Origin: an uncultured Lachnospiraceae bacterium
GTDB taxonomy: Bacteria > Bacillota > Clostridia > Lachnospirales > Lachnospiraceae
Reading direction: 5' to 3'
DNA length: 31,406 nt
Assembly (NCBI GenBank): GCA_900551235.1
Contig: URUU01000022.1
Coordinates: 1 to 31,406 of the forward strand
Both the position numbers and the translations under genes were made by a program. Shown piece after piece: positions 7,625-16,077 of the stretch. The notes beneath the pieces were generated by a model that was not told the origin of the DNA, ran no database searches, and was given only the letters and a program-made list of their open reading frames with translations. Every line of letters starts with the position of its first letter. Position 1 is the stretch's first letter.

Positions 7625-8599
7625 ATGCAGGATCAGTTCGGGAGAGAAATAGAATATATGCGGATTTCTCTTACAAACAACTGCAATCTTCGGTGCAGCT
7701 ACTGTATGCCGGAAAAAAAGATTGCTGATATTCATTTTTTCCCGGAAGAGCAGGTATTAAGATGCGTGGAAAGTGCCGTTTCTCTTGACATCACACATTT
7801 TCGCCTGACCGGCGGGGAACCCTTATGTTATCCGGGAATCGAAAAACTGGTCTGTAAAATCAAACAGATCAAAGAAGTAGCCTCCGTGCATCTGACCACG
7901 AACGGCGTGCTTTTAAAAGAAAAGGCAGAACAGCTCAAACAGGCGGGGATAGACAGTATCAACGTCAGTCTGGATACGCTGGATGAAAAAGAATACCAGG
8001 TTCTGACCGGAGGCGGAAAGCTCTCGAATGTGCTTGAGGGGATCAAAAAGGCGGCAGAACTGAAAATCCCGATAAAGATCAATGCTGTATTGCGGGAACA
8101 GACCGATGTCTGTGCACTGGCAGCGTTTGCAGAACAAAACCACGTCACACTCCGCTTTATCGAGATGATGCCGATCGGTTTTGGGAAGATTCTGCCGGTC
8201 AAGCCAAAAAGCAAAGTACTGGAAACTTTGCAGGAGCGATATGGCAGGTATGAGAGGATCATACAAAGAAAAGCAGATTCTCAGGAAGAATATGGACATG
8301 GTCCGGCGGTATACTATCAATTTTCGGATTTAAATATCTCCATCGGTCTGATTCAGGCGATCCATGGAAAATTCTGCGACCGATGCAACCGCGTCCGCAT
8401 CACTTCCGAGGCAAAATTAAAGCCTTGTCTGGCTTCTGCAAAAGTGATCGATCTGCGTCCGGCACTGGAAGATACAGAAAATCCAGACAAGCTGGCAGAG
8501 CTGATGCGGCAGGCGGTTTTCCGGAAGCCGAAATCGCATCATTTTGAGGAGCAGAATCCGGAAAAAAGTTCAGAAACCATGAATCAGATTGGCGGATAA
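7625..8599 (+). CDS. moaA: GTP 3',8-cyclase MoaA (radical SAM)
   Basis: 324 aa. The radical SAM CxxxCxxC motif is at C20/C24/C27 ('NNCNLRCSYCMPE'), with 'LTGGEPL' for SAM binding. The second 4Fe-4S site is C251/C254 ('FCDRCNRVRIT') and C268 ('LKPCLAS'). The protein ends in Gly-Gly ('MNQIGG'), the C-terminal tail needed for catalysis in MoaA. It starts molybdopterin synthesis from GTP. All key residues are present. It begins 3 nt after the MoeA-like gene, whose 3' end supplies a GGAAAGG-type ribosome site. Confidence 0.95.
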   Translation: MQDQFGREIEYMRISLTNNCNLRCSYCMPEKKIADIHFFPEEQVLRCVESAVSLDITHFRLTGGEPLCYPGIEKLVCKIKQIKEVASVHLTTNGVLLKEKAEQLKQAGIDSINVSLDTLDEKEYQVLTGGGKLSNVLEGIKKAAELKIPIKINAVLREQTDVCALAAFAEQNHVTLRFIEMMPIGFGKILPVKPKSKVLETLQERYGRYERIIQRKADSQEEYGHGPAVYYQFSDLNISIGLIQAIHGKFCDRCNRVRITSEAKLKPCLASAKVIDLRPALEDTENPDKLAELMRQAVFRKPKSHHFEEQNPEKSSETMNQIGG

Positions 8600-8616
8600 G
8601 ATTAAAGGAGAACTAT

Positions 8617-10191
8617 ATGGGAAAACTGATCGCGATCAATATCAGTGAAAAACGCGGAACAGAGAAAAAAGAAATACAGGAAGCAGAGCTGGTCACGGAT
8701 TTCGGGATTGCGGGAGATGCCCATGCGGGTAAGTGGCACAGGCAGGTCAGCCTTTTATCTTTTGAAAAAATCGAAGATTTCAAAGCCAGAGGAGCCAGAA
8801 TCGAAAACGGAGCCTTCGGAGAGAATCTGATCGTCTCCGGATTTGACTTCAAAACGCTGCCGGTCGGAACGAGATTTCAGATCGGAGATGCTCTGCTTGA
8901 GATGACGCAGATCGGAAAACAGTGCCATTCTCACTGTTCCATTTATCAGCGGATGGGAGAGTGCATCATGCCCAAAGAGGGTGTGTTTGCCGTTGTCTTA
9001 AAAGGCGGCACGGTCAAAAAGGGCGATGAAGTGACGATGATACCGGCAAATTTTTATGCGACCGTCCGGGATCGGAATAAGGCAGCGGACACATTGACAG
9101 CGACCGTCATTACCGGAAAAAACAGGGACGAAAAGCTTTGCATGATGGATGGAAAAATCCGTGCGGTACGAAGTTCCGGTGCCGGAATGTATCATGGTCT
9201 GCGCAAACAAGATATGGATGAAGAGGCAAAAGAATCAATATCCGGATCGGATTTTTTTCATGAAAAACATGCCGAAGAAATCTGGAAGGCGCATCTTGCA
9301 GGCAAACACCGGATCACAATCGAAGAGCAGGAGATTTTCCTTCATTCCATCGGAAGCAGGGCAAGGCTGGTGATCTGCGGCGGCGGACATGTAGCGGCTG
9401 CCCTGGTGCGGATGGCAAAACTGCTGGATTTTGAAATCTGGGTTCTGGAAGACCGGCCGTTTTTTGCAGAACATGCAAAACAGGAGGGAGCAGACCACAT
9501 TCTTTGCGGAGATTATGTGGAAAGTCTTGCAAAAATCCCGAAAGATGTGGATAATTATTATGTCTGCATGACGAGAGGACATCGTTTTGACCTGGAGTGC
9601 TTAAGAGAGATTTATAAAAGTAATTTTGCTTATGTGGGCATGATGGGTTCCAGAAAGCGAAGCGTGCTGGTGCGAAAAGATCTGGAAGCGGCAGGTTATC
9701 CAAAAGAACAGGTGCAAAAGCTGCATTCCCCGATCGGCCTGGCAATCGGAGCACAGACTCCGGCAGAGATCGCACTTTCCGTGATCAGCGAGATCGTGCA
9801 GTGCAAAAATGAACGTGCAAAAGCGGCAGAAGCAGACGACGCGATCCTGGAAGAGCTGGCAGAGCCGCAGAGACTTTCAAAATTTGCAGTAAGTGATGAA
9901 AATGAGAAGGAATACCGCATGCTTTGTACGATCATTGAAAAAAGAGGCAGTGCACCCAGGAGCATCGGAACGCAGATGCTGGTCACATCCGACAACCGTA
10001 TCATAGGAACCATCGGCGGAGGCTGTGCAGAAGCCGAAGTGATCACCAGATGCCGTGGACATTTCGCGGAAATGCGAAAAGGTGTGCATGGGATCTGCGA
10101 GACGGTCAAAATCCAGATGACCACCGATAATGCCGAAGAGGAAGGTATGGTGTGCGGCGGCAGAATCGAAGTGCTGCTGGAGGAAATCTGA
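8617..10191 (+). CDS. MOSC domain fused to XdhC-type hydroxylase maturation factor
   Basis: 524 aa with two parts. Residues 1-142 are a MOSC domain ('DFGIAGDAHAGKWHRQVSLL', 'GAFGENLIVSG', then C103/C107/C116 in 'GKQCHSHCSIYQRMGECIMP'); MOSC domains bind molybdenum cofactor or carry sulfur. Residues about 213-400 are the XdhC Rossmann domain ('LVICGGGHVAAALVRMAK', 'CMTRGHRFDLECL', 'YVGMMGSRKR', 'SPIGLAIGAQTPAEIALS'). Residues 434-524 are the CoxI/XdhC domain ('EKRGSAPRSIGTQMLV', 'GTIGGGCAEAE', 'MVCGGRIEVLL'). This order is reversed relative to classical XdhC, where CoxI comes first. Residues 150-200 look like a worn CoxI half ('TATVITGKNRDEKL'). XdhC proteins bind Moco and help sulfurate it before insertion. 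AAGGAG precedes the ATG. Confidence 0.87.
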   Translation: MGKLIAINISEKRGTEKKEIQEAELVTDFGIAGDAHAGKWHRQVSLLSFEKIEDFKARGARIENGAFGENLIVSGFDFKTLPVGTRFQIGDALLEMTQIGKQCHSHCSIYQRMGECIMPKEGVFAVVLKGGTVKKGDEVTMIPANFYATVRDRNKAADTLTATVITGKNRDEKLCMMDGKIRAVRSSGAGMYHGLRKQDMDEEAKESISGSDFFHEKHAEEIWKAHLAGKHRITIEEQEIFLHSIGSRARLVICGGGHVAAALVRMAKLLDFEIWVLEDRPFFAEHAKQEGADHILCGDYVESLAKIPKDVDNYYVCMTRGHRFDLECLREIYKSNFAYVGMMGSRKRSVLVRKDLEAAGYPKEQVQKLHSPIGLAIGAQTPAEIALSVISEIVQCKNERAKAAEADDAILEELAEPQRLSKFAVSDENEKEYRMLCTIIEKRGSAPRSIGTQMLVTSDNRIIGTIGGGCAEAEVITRCRGHFAEMRKGVHGICETVKIQMTTDNAEEEGMVCGGRIEVLLEEI

Positions 10192-10213
10192 CAGAATGAA
10201 AGGAAAAAGGCAA

Positions 10214-11059
10214 ATGAAAAAATCAATCGCAGTAAGTTTCGTGATCGTATCAGTGGCAACTGCAGGAGTTCTTCTCACAGGATGCAAAAGTAGGGAGAAG
10301 AAAACAGAAATTACCGTTTTCGCAGCGAAAAGTCTGAATAGTGTTATGGATGAACTGTGTGAAAAATATAACAGTGAGCATCCGAATGTAACTTTCCAGA
10401 CAAACTATGACAGTTCAGGAACTTTGATGACACAGATCAAGGAAGGTGCAAAATGCAATATTTTCTTCTCAGCCGGTGTTTCTCAGATGGATGAACTGCA
10501 GGCTGGATTTGACGGCGGTGATATCGTGGAGGAAAGCCGTCGGGATCTTCTGAACAATCAGGTATGCCTTGTTACATGGAAGGGCAGCGATACAAAAGTT
10601 ACTGATTTTTCCAATCTTTCTCTTGCAAAAGACATGGCACTGGCAGATCTGACCGTTCCGGTTGGACAGTATACCAGAAAAGCCCTGATCAATGCGGGCA
10701 TGGCAGGAGCAGAGTACACAGAAGTCGATCAGCTGACGGATGATGTCATCTCAGAAGCACTGGGGGGCCTTTTGATCAACAACTGTGCAAACGTAGGAGC
10801 TGTTGCTTCTGCAGTTGCAGAAGGAGCAAATGAGATCGGAACGGTTTATTATTCTGATACCTTTGGCTATGAAGATCAGTTGGAGATCATTGAAAAGCTG
10901 CCGAACTCTCTGACCGGCGATGTGATCTATCCGGTAGCTGCCGTGGAGGGTGACAATACTTCCGATGCAGAGCTGAAAGCTTCACAGGATTTTCTGGATT
11001 ATTTACAGAGCGAAGAAGCAGTGAAGCTGTTTGAAAAATACCACTTTACTGTACAGTAG
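10214..11059 (+). CDS. modA: Molybdate ABC transporter substrate-binding lipoprotein ModA
   Basis: 281 aa. The signal peptide ends in a lipobox (LLTGC, Cys at about residue 21), so it is a membrane-anchored lipoprotein on the cell face. ModA motifs: 'ITVFAAKSLNSVMDEL', 'NYDSSGTLMTQIKEGAKCN', 'IFFSAGVSQMDEL' and C-terminal 'DFLDYLQSEEAVKLFEKYHF'. It captures molybdate (or tungstate) for ModBC. ATG 10214 was chosen because the signal peptide starts there; an in-frame ATG at 10196 is possible. It follows the XdhC fusion by 22 nt. Confidence 0.93.
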   Translation: MKKSIAVSFVIVSVATAGVLLTGCKSREKKTEITVFAAKSLNSVMDELCEKYNSEHPNVTFQTNYDSSGTLMTQIKEGAKCNIFFSAGVSQMDELQAGFDGGDIVEESRRDLLNNQVCLVTWKGSDTKVTDFSNLSLAKDMALADLTVPVGQYTRKALINAGMAGAEYTEVDQLTDDVISEALGGLLINNCANVGAVASAVAEGANEIGTVYYSDTFGYEDQLEIIEKLPNSLTGDVIYPVAAVEGDNTSDAELKASQDFLDYLQSEEAVKLFEKYHFTVQ

Positions 11060-11069
11060 GAGGCAGCAG

Positions 11070-11795
11070 ATGAACTGGGGAAACCTGGATTTTACACCGC
11101 TCTGGATCACGATGAAGACCGGAGTGGCAGCAACTTTTGTCTCTTTTTTCCTCGGGATTTTTGCAGCAAGATTTGTTATGAGCAGAAAGGGAAAGGCGAG
11201 GGCATTCTGGGATGGATTTTTGACGATGCCGCTGGTGCTTCCGCCGACCGTGGCAGGTTATATACTGCTTCGTACGTTCAGCACCAGAAGGCCGTTTGGG
11301 CATTTTCTGGCGAACAGTCTTGGCATTCAGGCAGTGCACACCTGGCTTGGCTGTGTGCTGGCAGCAACGGTCATCGCCTTTCCGCTGATGTACCGCAATG
11401 CAAGAGCAGCTTTTGAGCAGGTCGATGAGAATGTGATCTATGCAGCACAGACGCTTGGCCTGAGCGAACGGACGATCTTCTGGAAAATCCGCATGCCGAT
11501 GGCAAAACCGGGCATTTTATCCGGAACAGTCCTGGCATTTGCGAGGGCGATCGGTGAGTATGGAGCAACTTCCATGCTCGCCGGAAATATTGCCGGAAGG
11601 ACTTCAACGATCTCGCAGCAGATCGCCATGGTGCTTCAGAACGGAGATTTTGCACTTGCCGGTTTCTGGTGTCTGGTAATTTTTGTGATTTCGTTTGTCT
11701 GTCTTGTTGCACTGAACTTGTTTGGAGAGAAGAAGAGTAAAGGAAAAAAGCATGTCTTTCATCGTAAAAATAAAAAAACAACTGGCTCTCTATGA
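11070..11795 (+). CDS. modB: Molybdate ABC transporter permease ModB
   Basis: 241 aa, about five membrane segments, with the EAA loop 'AAQTLGLSERTIFWKIRMPM' then 'KPGILSGTVLAFARAIGEYG' that docks on the ATPase. The ATG has AGGAGG 6 nt upstream, and the gene starts 10 nt after modA. The Lys-rich C-terminal tail extends 44 nt into modC in another frame, longer than the usual 1-8 nt overlaps elsewhere in this operon, but the preceding sequence matches the family end to end. Confidence 0.93.
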   Translation: MNWGNLDFTPLWITMKTGVAATFVSFFLGIFAARFVMSRKGKARAFWDGFLTMPLVLPPTVAGYILLRTFSTRRPFGHFLANSLGIQAVHTWLGCVLAATVIAFPLMYRNARAAFEQVDENVIYAAQTLGLSERTIFWKIRMPMAKPGILSGTVLAFARAIGEYGATSMLAGNIAGRTSTISQQIAMVLQNGDFALAGFWCLVIFVISFVCLVALNLFGEKKSKGKKHVFHRKNKKTTGSL

Positions 11796-12807
11796 GCTGA
11801 CGGTTGATCTGGAGACAGAAGCCGGGATTCTGGCGGTAATAGGAGGCTCCGGTTCCGGAAAAAGTATGACGCTCAAATGCATTGCCGGGATTGAAAAACC
11901 GGACAGCGGATTTATTTCTCTGAACGGCAAAGTGTTGTATGATTCTTCAAAGAAGATCAATCTTCCGCCGCAGAAGCGAAAAGTAGGATATCTTTTTCAG
12001 GAATATGCCCTGTTTCCGACGATGACAGCGGCAGAAAACATCAGCATTGTGATGAAAAAGAAGGATCCGGTGCAGGTGCAGAAGTGGCTGGAAAAATATG
12101 GACTTGGTGATTATGCGGACAGTTATCCGGATCATCTTTCCGGAGGACAGAAACAGCGGCTTGCCATGATCCGCATGCTGGCGGCCGAGCCGCAGTGTAT
12201 CCTTTTAGATGAGCCGTTTTCTGCACTGGATGAGCACATCAAGCGGAAGATGGAGAGAGAAGTGATGGAGATGCTGCATGATTTTGGCAAACCGATTCTT
12301 TTTGTTTCGCACAATCAGGAAGAGGTTTACCGCTTGGCAGACCGGATCGGAAGCATGGAAAACGGCAGATTCAGTTCAATTCGCGAAAAAAGGGAATTTT
12401 TTGCAGAGCCGCAGACAGCCGGACAGGCAAAACTGGTGGGCTGCAATAACATTTCAAAGATTGACTGGATCAGCAAAGATCAGGTGTACGCAAAAGAATG
12501 GAATCTTTCGCTGAGAGTCCCAGCTACTGAGCCGGAAGACCGGAAAAGATATCGTGCGATCGCCATTTATCCGGGGGATATCGTACTTTCAAAAGAACGA
12601 GCTTTGGAATGGAAGAAATCGTGGAATCGGATCACGATCAGCAGATACAGCATCTCAGAGGAACTTCGTAGCTGGTCGGTAAGCTGTCAGATGGAAGGGA
12701 CAGAGGCAGAACTTATGATGCTTTTGTCGAAAGAAAAAGTGGCATCTCTGCCGGAGAAGATCACAGAAATCTGTATAAGCTGTGAAAAAATCCATCTGTT
12801 ACAATAG
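11752..12807 (+). CDS. modC: Molybdate ABC transporter ATP-binding protein ModC
   Basis: 351 aa. Walker A 'GGSGSGKS', Q-loop 'YLFQEYALFP', signature 'LSGGQKQR', Walker B 'CILLDEP' and H-loop 'FVSHN' are all present in the first 200 residues. The remaining 130 residues correspond to the accessory TOBE/Mop-like domain of ModC, although I see no clear Mop motif there. It powers molybdate import through ModB. It overlaps modB by 44 nt. No convincing terminator follows; the 95-nt gap to the next gene holds only weak short hairpins. Confidence 0.93.
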   Translation: MSFIVKIKKQLALYELTVDLETEAGILAVIGGSGSGKSMTLKCIAGIEKPDSGFISLNGKVLYDSSKKINLPPQKRKVGYLFQEYALFPTMTAAENISIVMKKKDPVQVQKWLEKYGLGDYADSYPDHLSGGQKQRLAMIRMLAAEPQCILLDEPFSALDEHIKRKMEREVMEMLHDFGKPILFVSHNQEEVYRLADRIGSMENGRFSSIREKREFFAEPQTAGQAKLVGCNNISKIDWISKDQVYAKEWNLSLRVPATEPEDRKRYRAIAIYPGDIVLSKERALEWKKSWNRITISRYSISEELRSWSVSCQMEGTEAELMMLLSKEKVASLPEKITEICISCEKIHLLQ

Positions 12808-12902
12808 ATGTAAAGGACTCCTGCCTTTATTTTATATAGAGGAGAGCAATAAATTGTTAAATCACATTAAAAACGATTTACAGAAAGTGTGGGGATGATA
12901 AA

Positions 12903-14048
12903 ATGATTTATCTGGACAATGCAGCGACAACGCTTCAGAAACCGCAGGCAGTTTATGATGCGGTTCTTCATGCCATGAAAAATTTCGGAAATCCGGGGCG
13001 TGGTTTTTCGGATGCAGCCCTTGGAGCCTCCAGAACGATCTATGAGGCAAGGAGGACGCTCTGCGATTTTTTCGGTGGCAGTGATCCATCCAGGCTGGTC
13101 TTTACCTCCAATGCTACGGAGGCTCTGAATATGGCGATCCGGGGGATGTTTCTTCCGGGAGATCATGTGATCACGACGCAGATGGAGCACAATTCAGTGC
13201 TGCGTCCTCTCTATGCGATGCAGAAAAAAGGTGTTGAACTTACAATTGCGGCGAGCGGAGAGAACGGAACGGTAGATTTTGATGCAATCGAAGCAGCTAT
13301 TCGGGAAAATACAAAAGCCATCGTCTGCACGCATGCATCGAACCTGACCGGAAACCTTACGGATATGCAGCGGATGGGAGAGATGGCAAGGCGGCATGGG
13401 CTGTTTCTGATCGCAGATGCTTCGCAGACTGCCGGTGTAGTTCCAATCGATGTCAGGCAGATGCATATCGATGTGCTTTGTTTTACCGGGCATAAAAGCC
13501 TGTTCGGACCGCAGGGGACGGGAGGAATTTATGTCGCCGAAGGAGTAGAAATCCGGTCTCTGAAAAGCGGTGGGACCGGCGTCCACAGTTTCCTGAAAAC
13601 GCAGCCGGAAGAATTCCCGGAGCATCTTGAGAGCGGAACGCTAAACGGCCACGGGATTGCCGGGCTTCTTGCCGGTGTGCGGCAAATTCAGAAAATTACA
13701 TCAGAAGAGATATGGAAAAAAGAGCGAAATCTGATGGAATGTTTTGTTTCAGAGGTCAGGCAGATTCCTGATGTAAAAATATATGGTGATTTTTCAGATA
13801 AACAAAGATGCCCGATTGTCGCACTGAATATCGGAAACGTGGATTCCTCGCAGGTCAGCGAATGGCTCTGGGAAGATTATGAGATCGCGACGCGTCCGGG
13901 AGCTCACTGTGCACCGCTGATGCACCAGTATTTTGGAACACAGAAGCAGGGCATGGTGCGTTTCAGTTTTTCGTATTATAATACAGAAAAAGAGGTGCTT
14001 ACAGCCACAGAAGCGATCCGGGAGATTGCAGAAGAATTGGAGGGGTGA
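12903..14048 (+). CDS. Cysteine desulfurase / selenocysteine lyase-like PLP enzyme (EF2568 type)
   Basis: 381 aa class V aminotransferase-fold enzyme. The N-terminus 'MIYLDNAATTLQKP', 'TSNATEALNMAI', the PLP lysine K198 in 'FTGHKSLFGPQGTGG' and the catalytic Cys C336 in 'RPGAHCAPLMH' are seen. It matches the subfamily of cysteine desulfurases (EF2568-like) found beside orphan SelD and selenium-dependent hydroxylases, where it probably delivers selenide or persulfide to SelD or to the cofactor. The downstream selD starts 2 nt after its stop, so the two are probably coupled. The gap before it (12808-12902) could hold a weak secondary promoter. Confidence 0.9.
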   Translation: MIYLDNAATTLQKPQAVYDAVLHAMKNFGNPGRGFSDAALGASRTIYEARRTLCDFFGGSDPSRLVFTSNATEALNMAIRGMFLPGDHVITTQMEHNSVLRPLYAMQKKGVELTIAASGENGTVDFDAIEAAIRENTKAIVCTHASNLTGNLTDMQRMGEMARRHGLFLIADASQTAGVVPIDVRQMHIDVLCFTGHKSLFGPQGTGGIYVAEGVEIRSLKSGGTGVHSFLKTQPEEFPEHLESGTLNGHGIAGLLAGVRQIQKITSEEIWKKERNLMECFVSEVRQIPDVKIYGDFSDKQRCPIVALNIGNVDSSQVSEWLWEDYEIATRPGAHCAPLMHQYFGTQKQGMVRFSFSYYNTEKEVLTATEAIREIAEELEG

Positions 14049-14049
14049 G

Positions 14050-15078
14050 ATGGCAGAAGAGATTGTATTTTGTAAGGGCGGCGGATGTACGGCAAAATTA
14101 GGGCCGGATCTTTTAAGTCATGTACTTGGCAAGATTCCACGGGGAGAAAAAGATCCCGGTCTTCTGATCGGTTACGACAGCCGGGACGATGCGGCTGTTT
14201 ACCAGATTTCAGAAGATACCGCCATTGTCCAGACTCTGGACTTTTTTCCGCCGATGCTTGAAGATCCGTATCTGTTTGGTCAGATTGCAGCGGCAAATGC
14301 TTTAAGTGACATTTATGCGATGGGCGGAACGGTAAAGACAGCATTGAATATCCTGTGTTTTCCAGAAAAAATGAATTTAAATATCCTGGGAAAGATCATG
14401 CAGGGCGGGGCAGAAAAAGTAATCGAGGCGGGCGGAACGCTGGCGGGAGGTCATTCCATTGCCGATGCCGATGTCAAATACGGACTGTCGGTGATGGGTA
14501 TTGTAAATCCAAAACAGATCTATGCAAATGACAAGGGCAGACCATCGGATGTACTGGTCTTTACCAAGAAACTCGGAGTCGGTCTGGTGTGTAATGCAAA
14601 CCGTGTCGGACAGGCACCAAAAGGAGCCATGGAGGAGGCAGTCCCTTCGATGACCATGCTCAATAAAAAAGCAGCAGAAATCAGCCATCGTTACGAGATA
14701 CATGCCTGCACCGATGTCACCGGATTTGGATTTTTAGGACATTTAAGTGAAATGATAAACGATACTGTTTCGGCAGAAATTGACAGCATTTCCATTCCGG
14801 TCATCCGCGGTGCACTGCACTGCGCAGAAGAATTTCTGCTGACAGCGGCAGCACAGCGAAACCGCAATCATGTCGCAGAACGTGTGACATTTTCAAAATA
14901 TATTCCATTTGCGATGGAAGAACTGCTCTTTGATCCGCAGACCTCCGGAGGACTGTTATTTGCCGTGAAAAAAGAAGACGCAGCGGCATTTGAGAAAGAA
15001 TTAAGAGAAGCCGGAATGCCGGCAGCGATCGTCGGAAGGTTCACGGAGAAAAAAGAAAAAGATATCTATGTGAATTGA
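14050..15078 (+). CDS. selD: Selenide, water dikinase SelD (Cys-type, orphan context)
   Basis: 342 aa. It makes selenophosphate from selenide and ATP. The active-site loop near the N-terminus reads 'CKGGGCTAKLGPDLL': C13 and K16 align with catalytic Cys17 and Lys20 of E. coli SelD, while the second Cys (E. coli Cys19) is Ala. The codon is TGT, so it is a Cys and not a selenocysteine form. 'DDAAVYQI', 'QTLDFFPPM', 'NALSDIYAMGG', 'LAGGHSI' and 'DVTGFGFLGH' are conserved AIRS-type ATP/metal sites. No selA, selB or tRNA-Sec lies in the window, consistent with selenium going to a labile cofactor. GGAGGGG precedes ATG 14050. Confidence 0.93.
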   Translation: MAEEIVFCKGGGCTAKLGPDLLSHVLGKIPRGEKDPGLLIGYDSRDDAAVYQISEDTAIVQTLDFFPPMLEDPYLFGQIAAANALSDIYAMGGTVKTALNILCFPEKMNLNILGKIMQGGAEKVIEAGGTLAGGHSIADADVKYGLSVMGIVNPKQIYANDKGRPSDVLVFTKKLGVGLVCNANRVGQAPKGAMEEAVPSMTMLNKKAAEISHRYEIHACTDVTGFGFLGHLSEMINDTVSAEIDSISIPVIRGALHCAEEFLLTAAAQRNRNHVAERVTFSKYIPFAMEELLFDPQTSGGLLFAVKKEDAAAFEKELREAGMPAAIVGRFTEKKEKDIYVN

Positions 15079-15090
15079 GGAGGATGTAAT

Positions 15091-15714
15091 ATGATCACAG
15101 TAAATGCAATGGGCGATGCATGCCCGATCCCGGTTGTTAAGACAAAAAATGCGATTGCATCTTTAAAAGGTGCCGATGTGGTGGAGACACTGGTTGACAA
15201 TGAAATTGCAGTCGAAAATCTGAAAAAGATGGCAGATCAGAAAGGTTATAAGGCCACAAGCGAAAAGCTTGAAAAAGGAAAATACCGTGTGTGCATCACC
15301 GTGGAAAACGTGGTGGATAACGTTGAAAAAAAAGAAGGTGACGGTGGAAAATTCCGTGACTCTACGCCGGAAAAAGAGAGCAATAAGGTGGTTGTGATCC
15401 GCTCTTCCGTGATGGGGGACGGGGATCCGGAGCTTGGAAGCGTCCTGCTGAAAGGATTTATCTATGCACTTTCCCAGCAGAAGGATCTGCCGAAAACCAT
15501 GCTTTTTTATAATGGCGGTGCATTTATCACCTGTGAGGGCTCTCAGTCGCTGGAGGATCTGAAAGCACTGGAAGAACAGGGTGTAAAAATTTTAACATGC
15601 GGAACCTGTTTAAACCACTATGGTCTGACGGATCAGCTTGCGGTCGGAGAGGTGACAAACATGTATGAGATCGCAGAAAAGATGACGCAGGCCTCCCTGA
15701 TCGTAAGTCCGTGA
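15091..15714 (+). CDS. yedF: Sulfurtransferase-like selenium metabolism protein YedF
   Basis: 207 aa. Residues 1-75 form a TusA/SirA-like domain with the CPxP motif ('GDACPIPVVKTKNAI', Cys10); residues 95-205 form a DsrE-like domain with 'CGTCLNHYGLTDQLAVGEVT'. This two-domain YedF family co-occurs with SelD and probably passes activated selenium or sulfur as a per-selenide/persulfide on Cys. GAGGAGG precedes the ATG, 12 nt after selD. Confidence 0.9.
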   Translation: MITVNAMGDACPIPVVKTKNAIASLKGADVVETLVDNEIAVENLKKMADQKGYKATSEKLEKGKYRVCITVENVVDNVEKKEGDGGKFRDSTPEKESNKVVVIRSSVMGDGDPELGSVLLKGFIYALSQQKDLPKTMLFYNGGAFITCEGSQSLEDLKALEEQGVKILTCGTCLNHYGLTDQLAVGEVTNMYEIAEKMTQASLIVSP

Positions 15715-15715
15715 T

Positions 15716-15955
15716 ATGAGAAAAAAAACAAAACAGCTGGTGATCACATTTTCGACTACAACAGCGGCGATGGCGATGGAAAGCAGGGCACGAAAGGCAG
15801 GGATTTTCGGGCGGCTGATCCCGCTTCCATCCGAGATTTCTGCAGGGTGCGGACTTTCCTGGAAAACAAAACCGGAAGAAAAAGAAAAGATGCTGGAATT
15901 TCTGGAAGAAGAAAAGCTGAAATGGGAAGCAATGTATGAGCTGGAATTGTATTAG
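15716..15955 (+). CDS. DUF3343 putative Se/S carrier-like protein
   Basis: 79 aa. The pattern 'VITFSTTTAAMAMESRARKA', 'IFGRLIPLPSEISAGCGLSW' matches DUF3343, a small family with a conserved Cys in a GCG motif, regularly found next to YedF and SelD. A role as a small carrier of selenium or sulfur is inferred from this context. The ATG is 1 nt after the yedF stop. The 122-nt gap after it is the second largest in the operon and contains only a weak promoter-like TTGTAT-17-TATATC (15947-15975). Confidence 0.82.
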   Translation: MRKKTKQLVITFSTTTAAMAMESRARKAGIFGRLIPLPSEISAGCGLSWKTKPEEKEKMLEFLEEEKLKWEAMYELELY

Positions 15956-16077
15956 ATGTGAGATAAATGTATATCAGTGACGGGAATTATTTTCCAATCT
16001 GATATCGCCTCCGGCAGATTGCAGGAATGTTCCGCAAAATGTCAGAGGTAATCTTTAAATGAAAGAGAAAGGACAGT

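Noticed and set aside
8998..10287. Several minus-strand frames across the MOSC-XdhC fusion
   Set aside because: They shadow a well-conserved plus-strand gene and have improbable composition rich in Ser, Cys and His.
12808..12902. Terminator after modC
   Set aside because: The only hairpin (aaagg/ccttt) has five base pairs and a poor T tract, so I do not see a transcription stop here.
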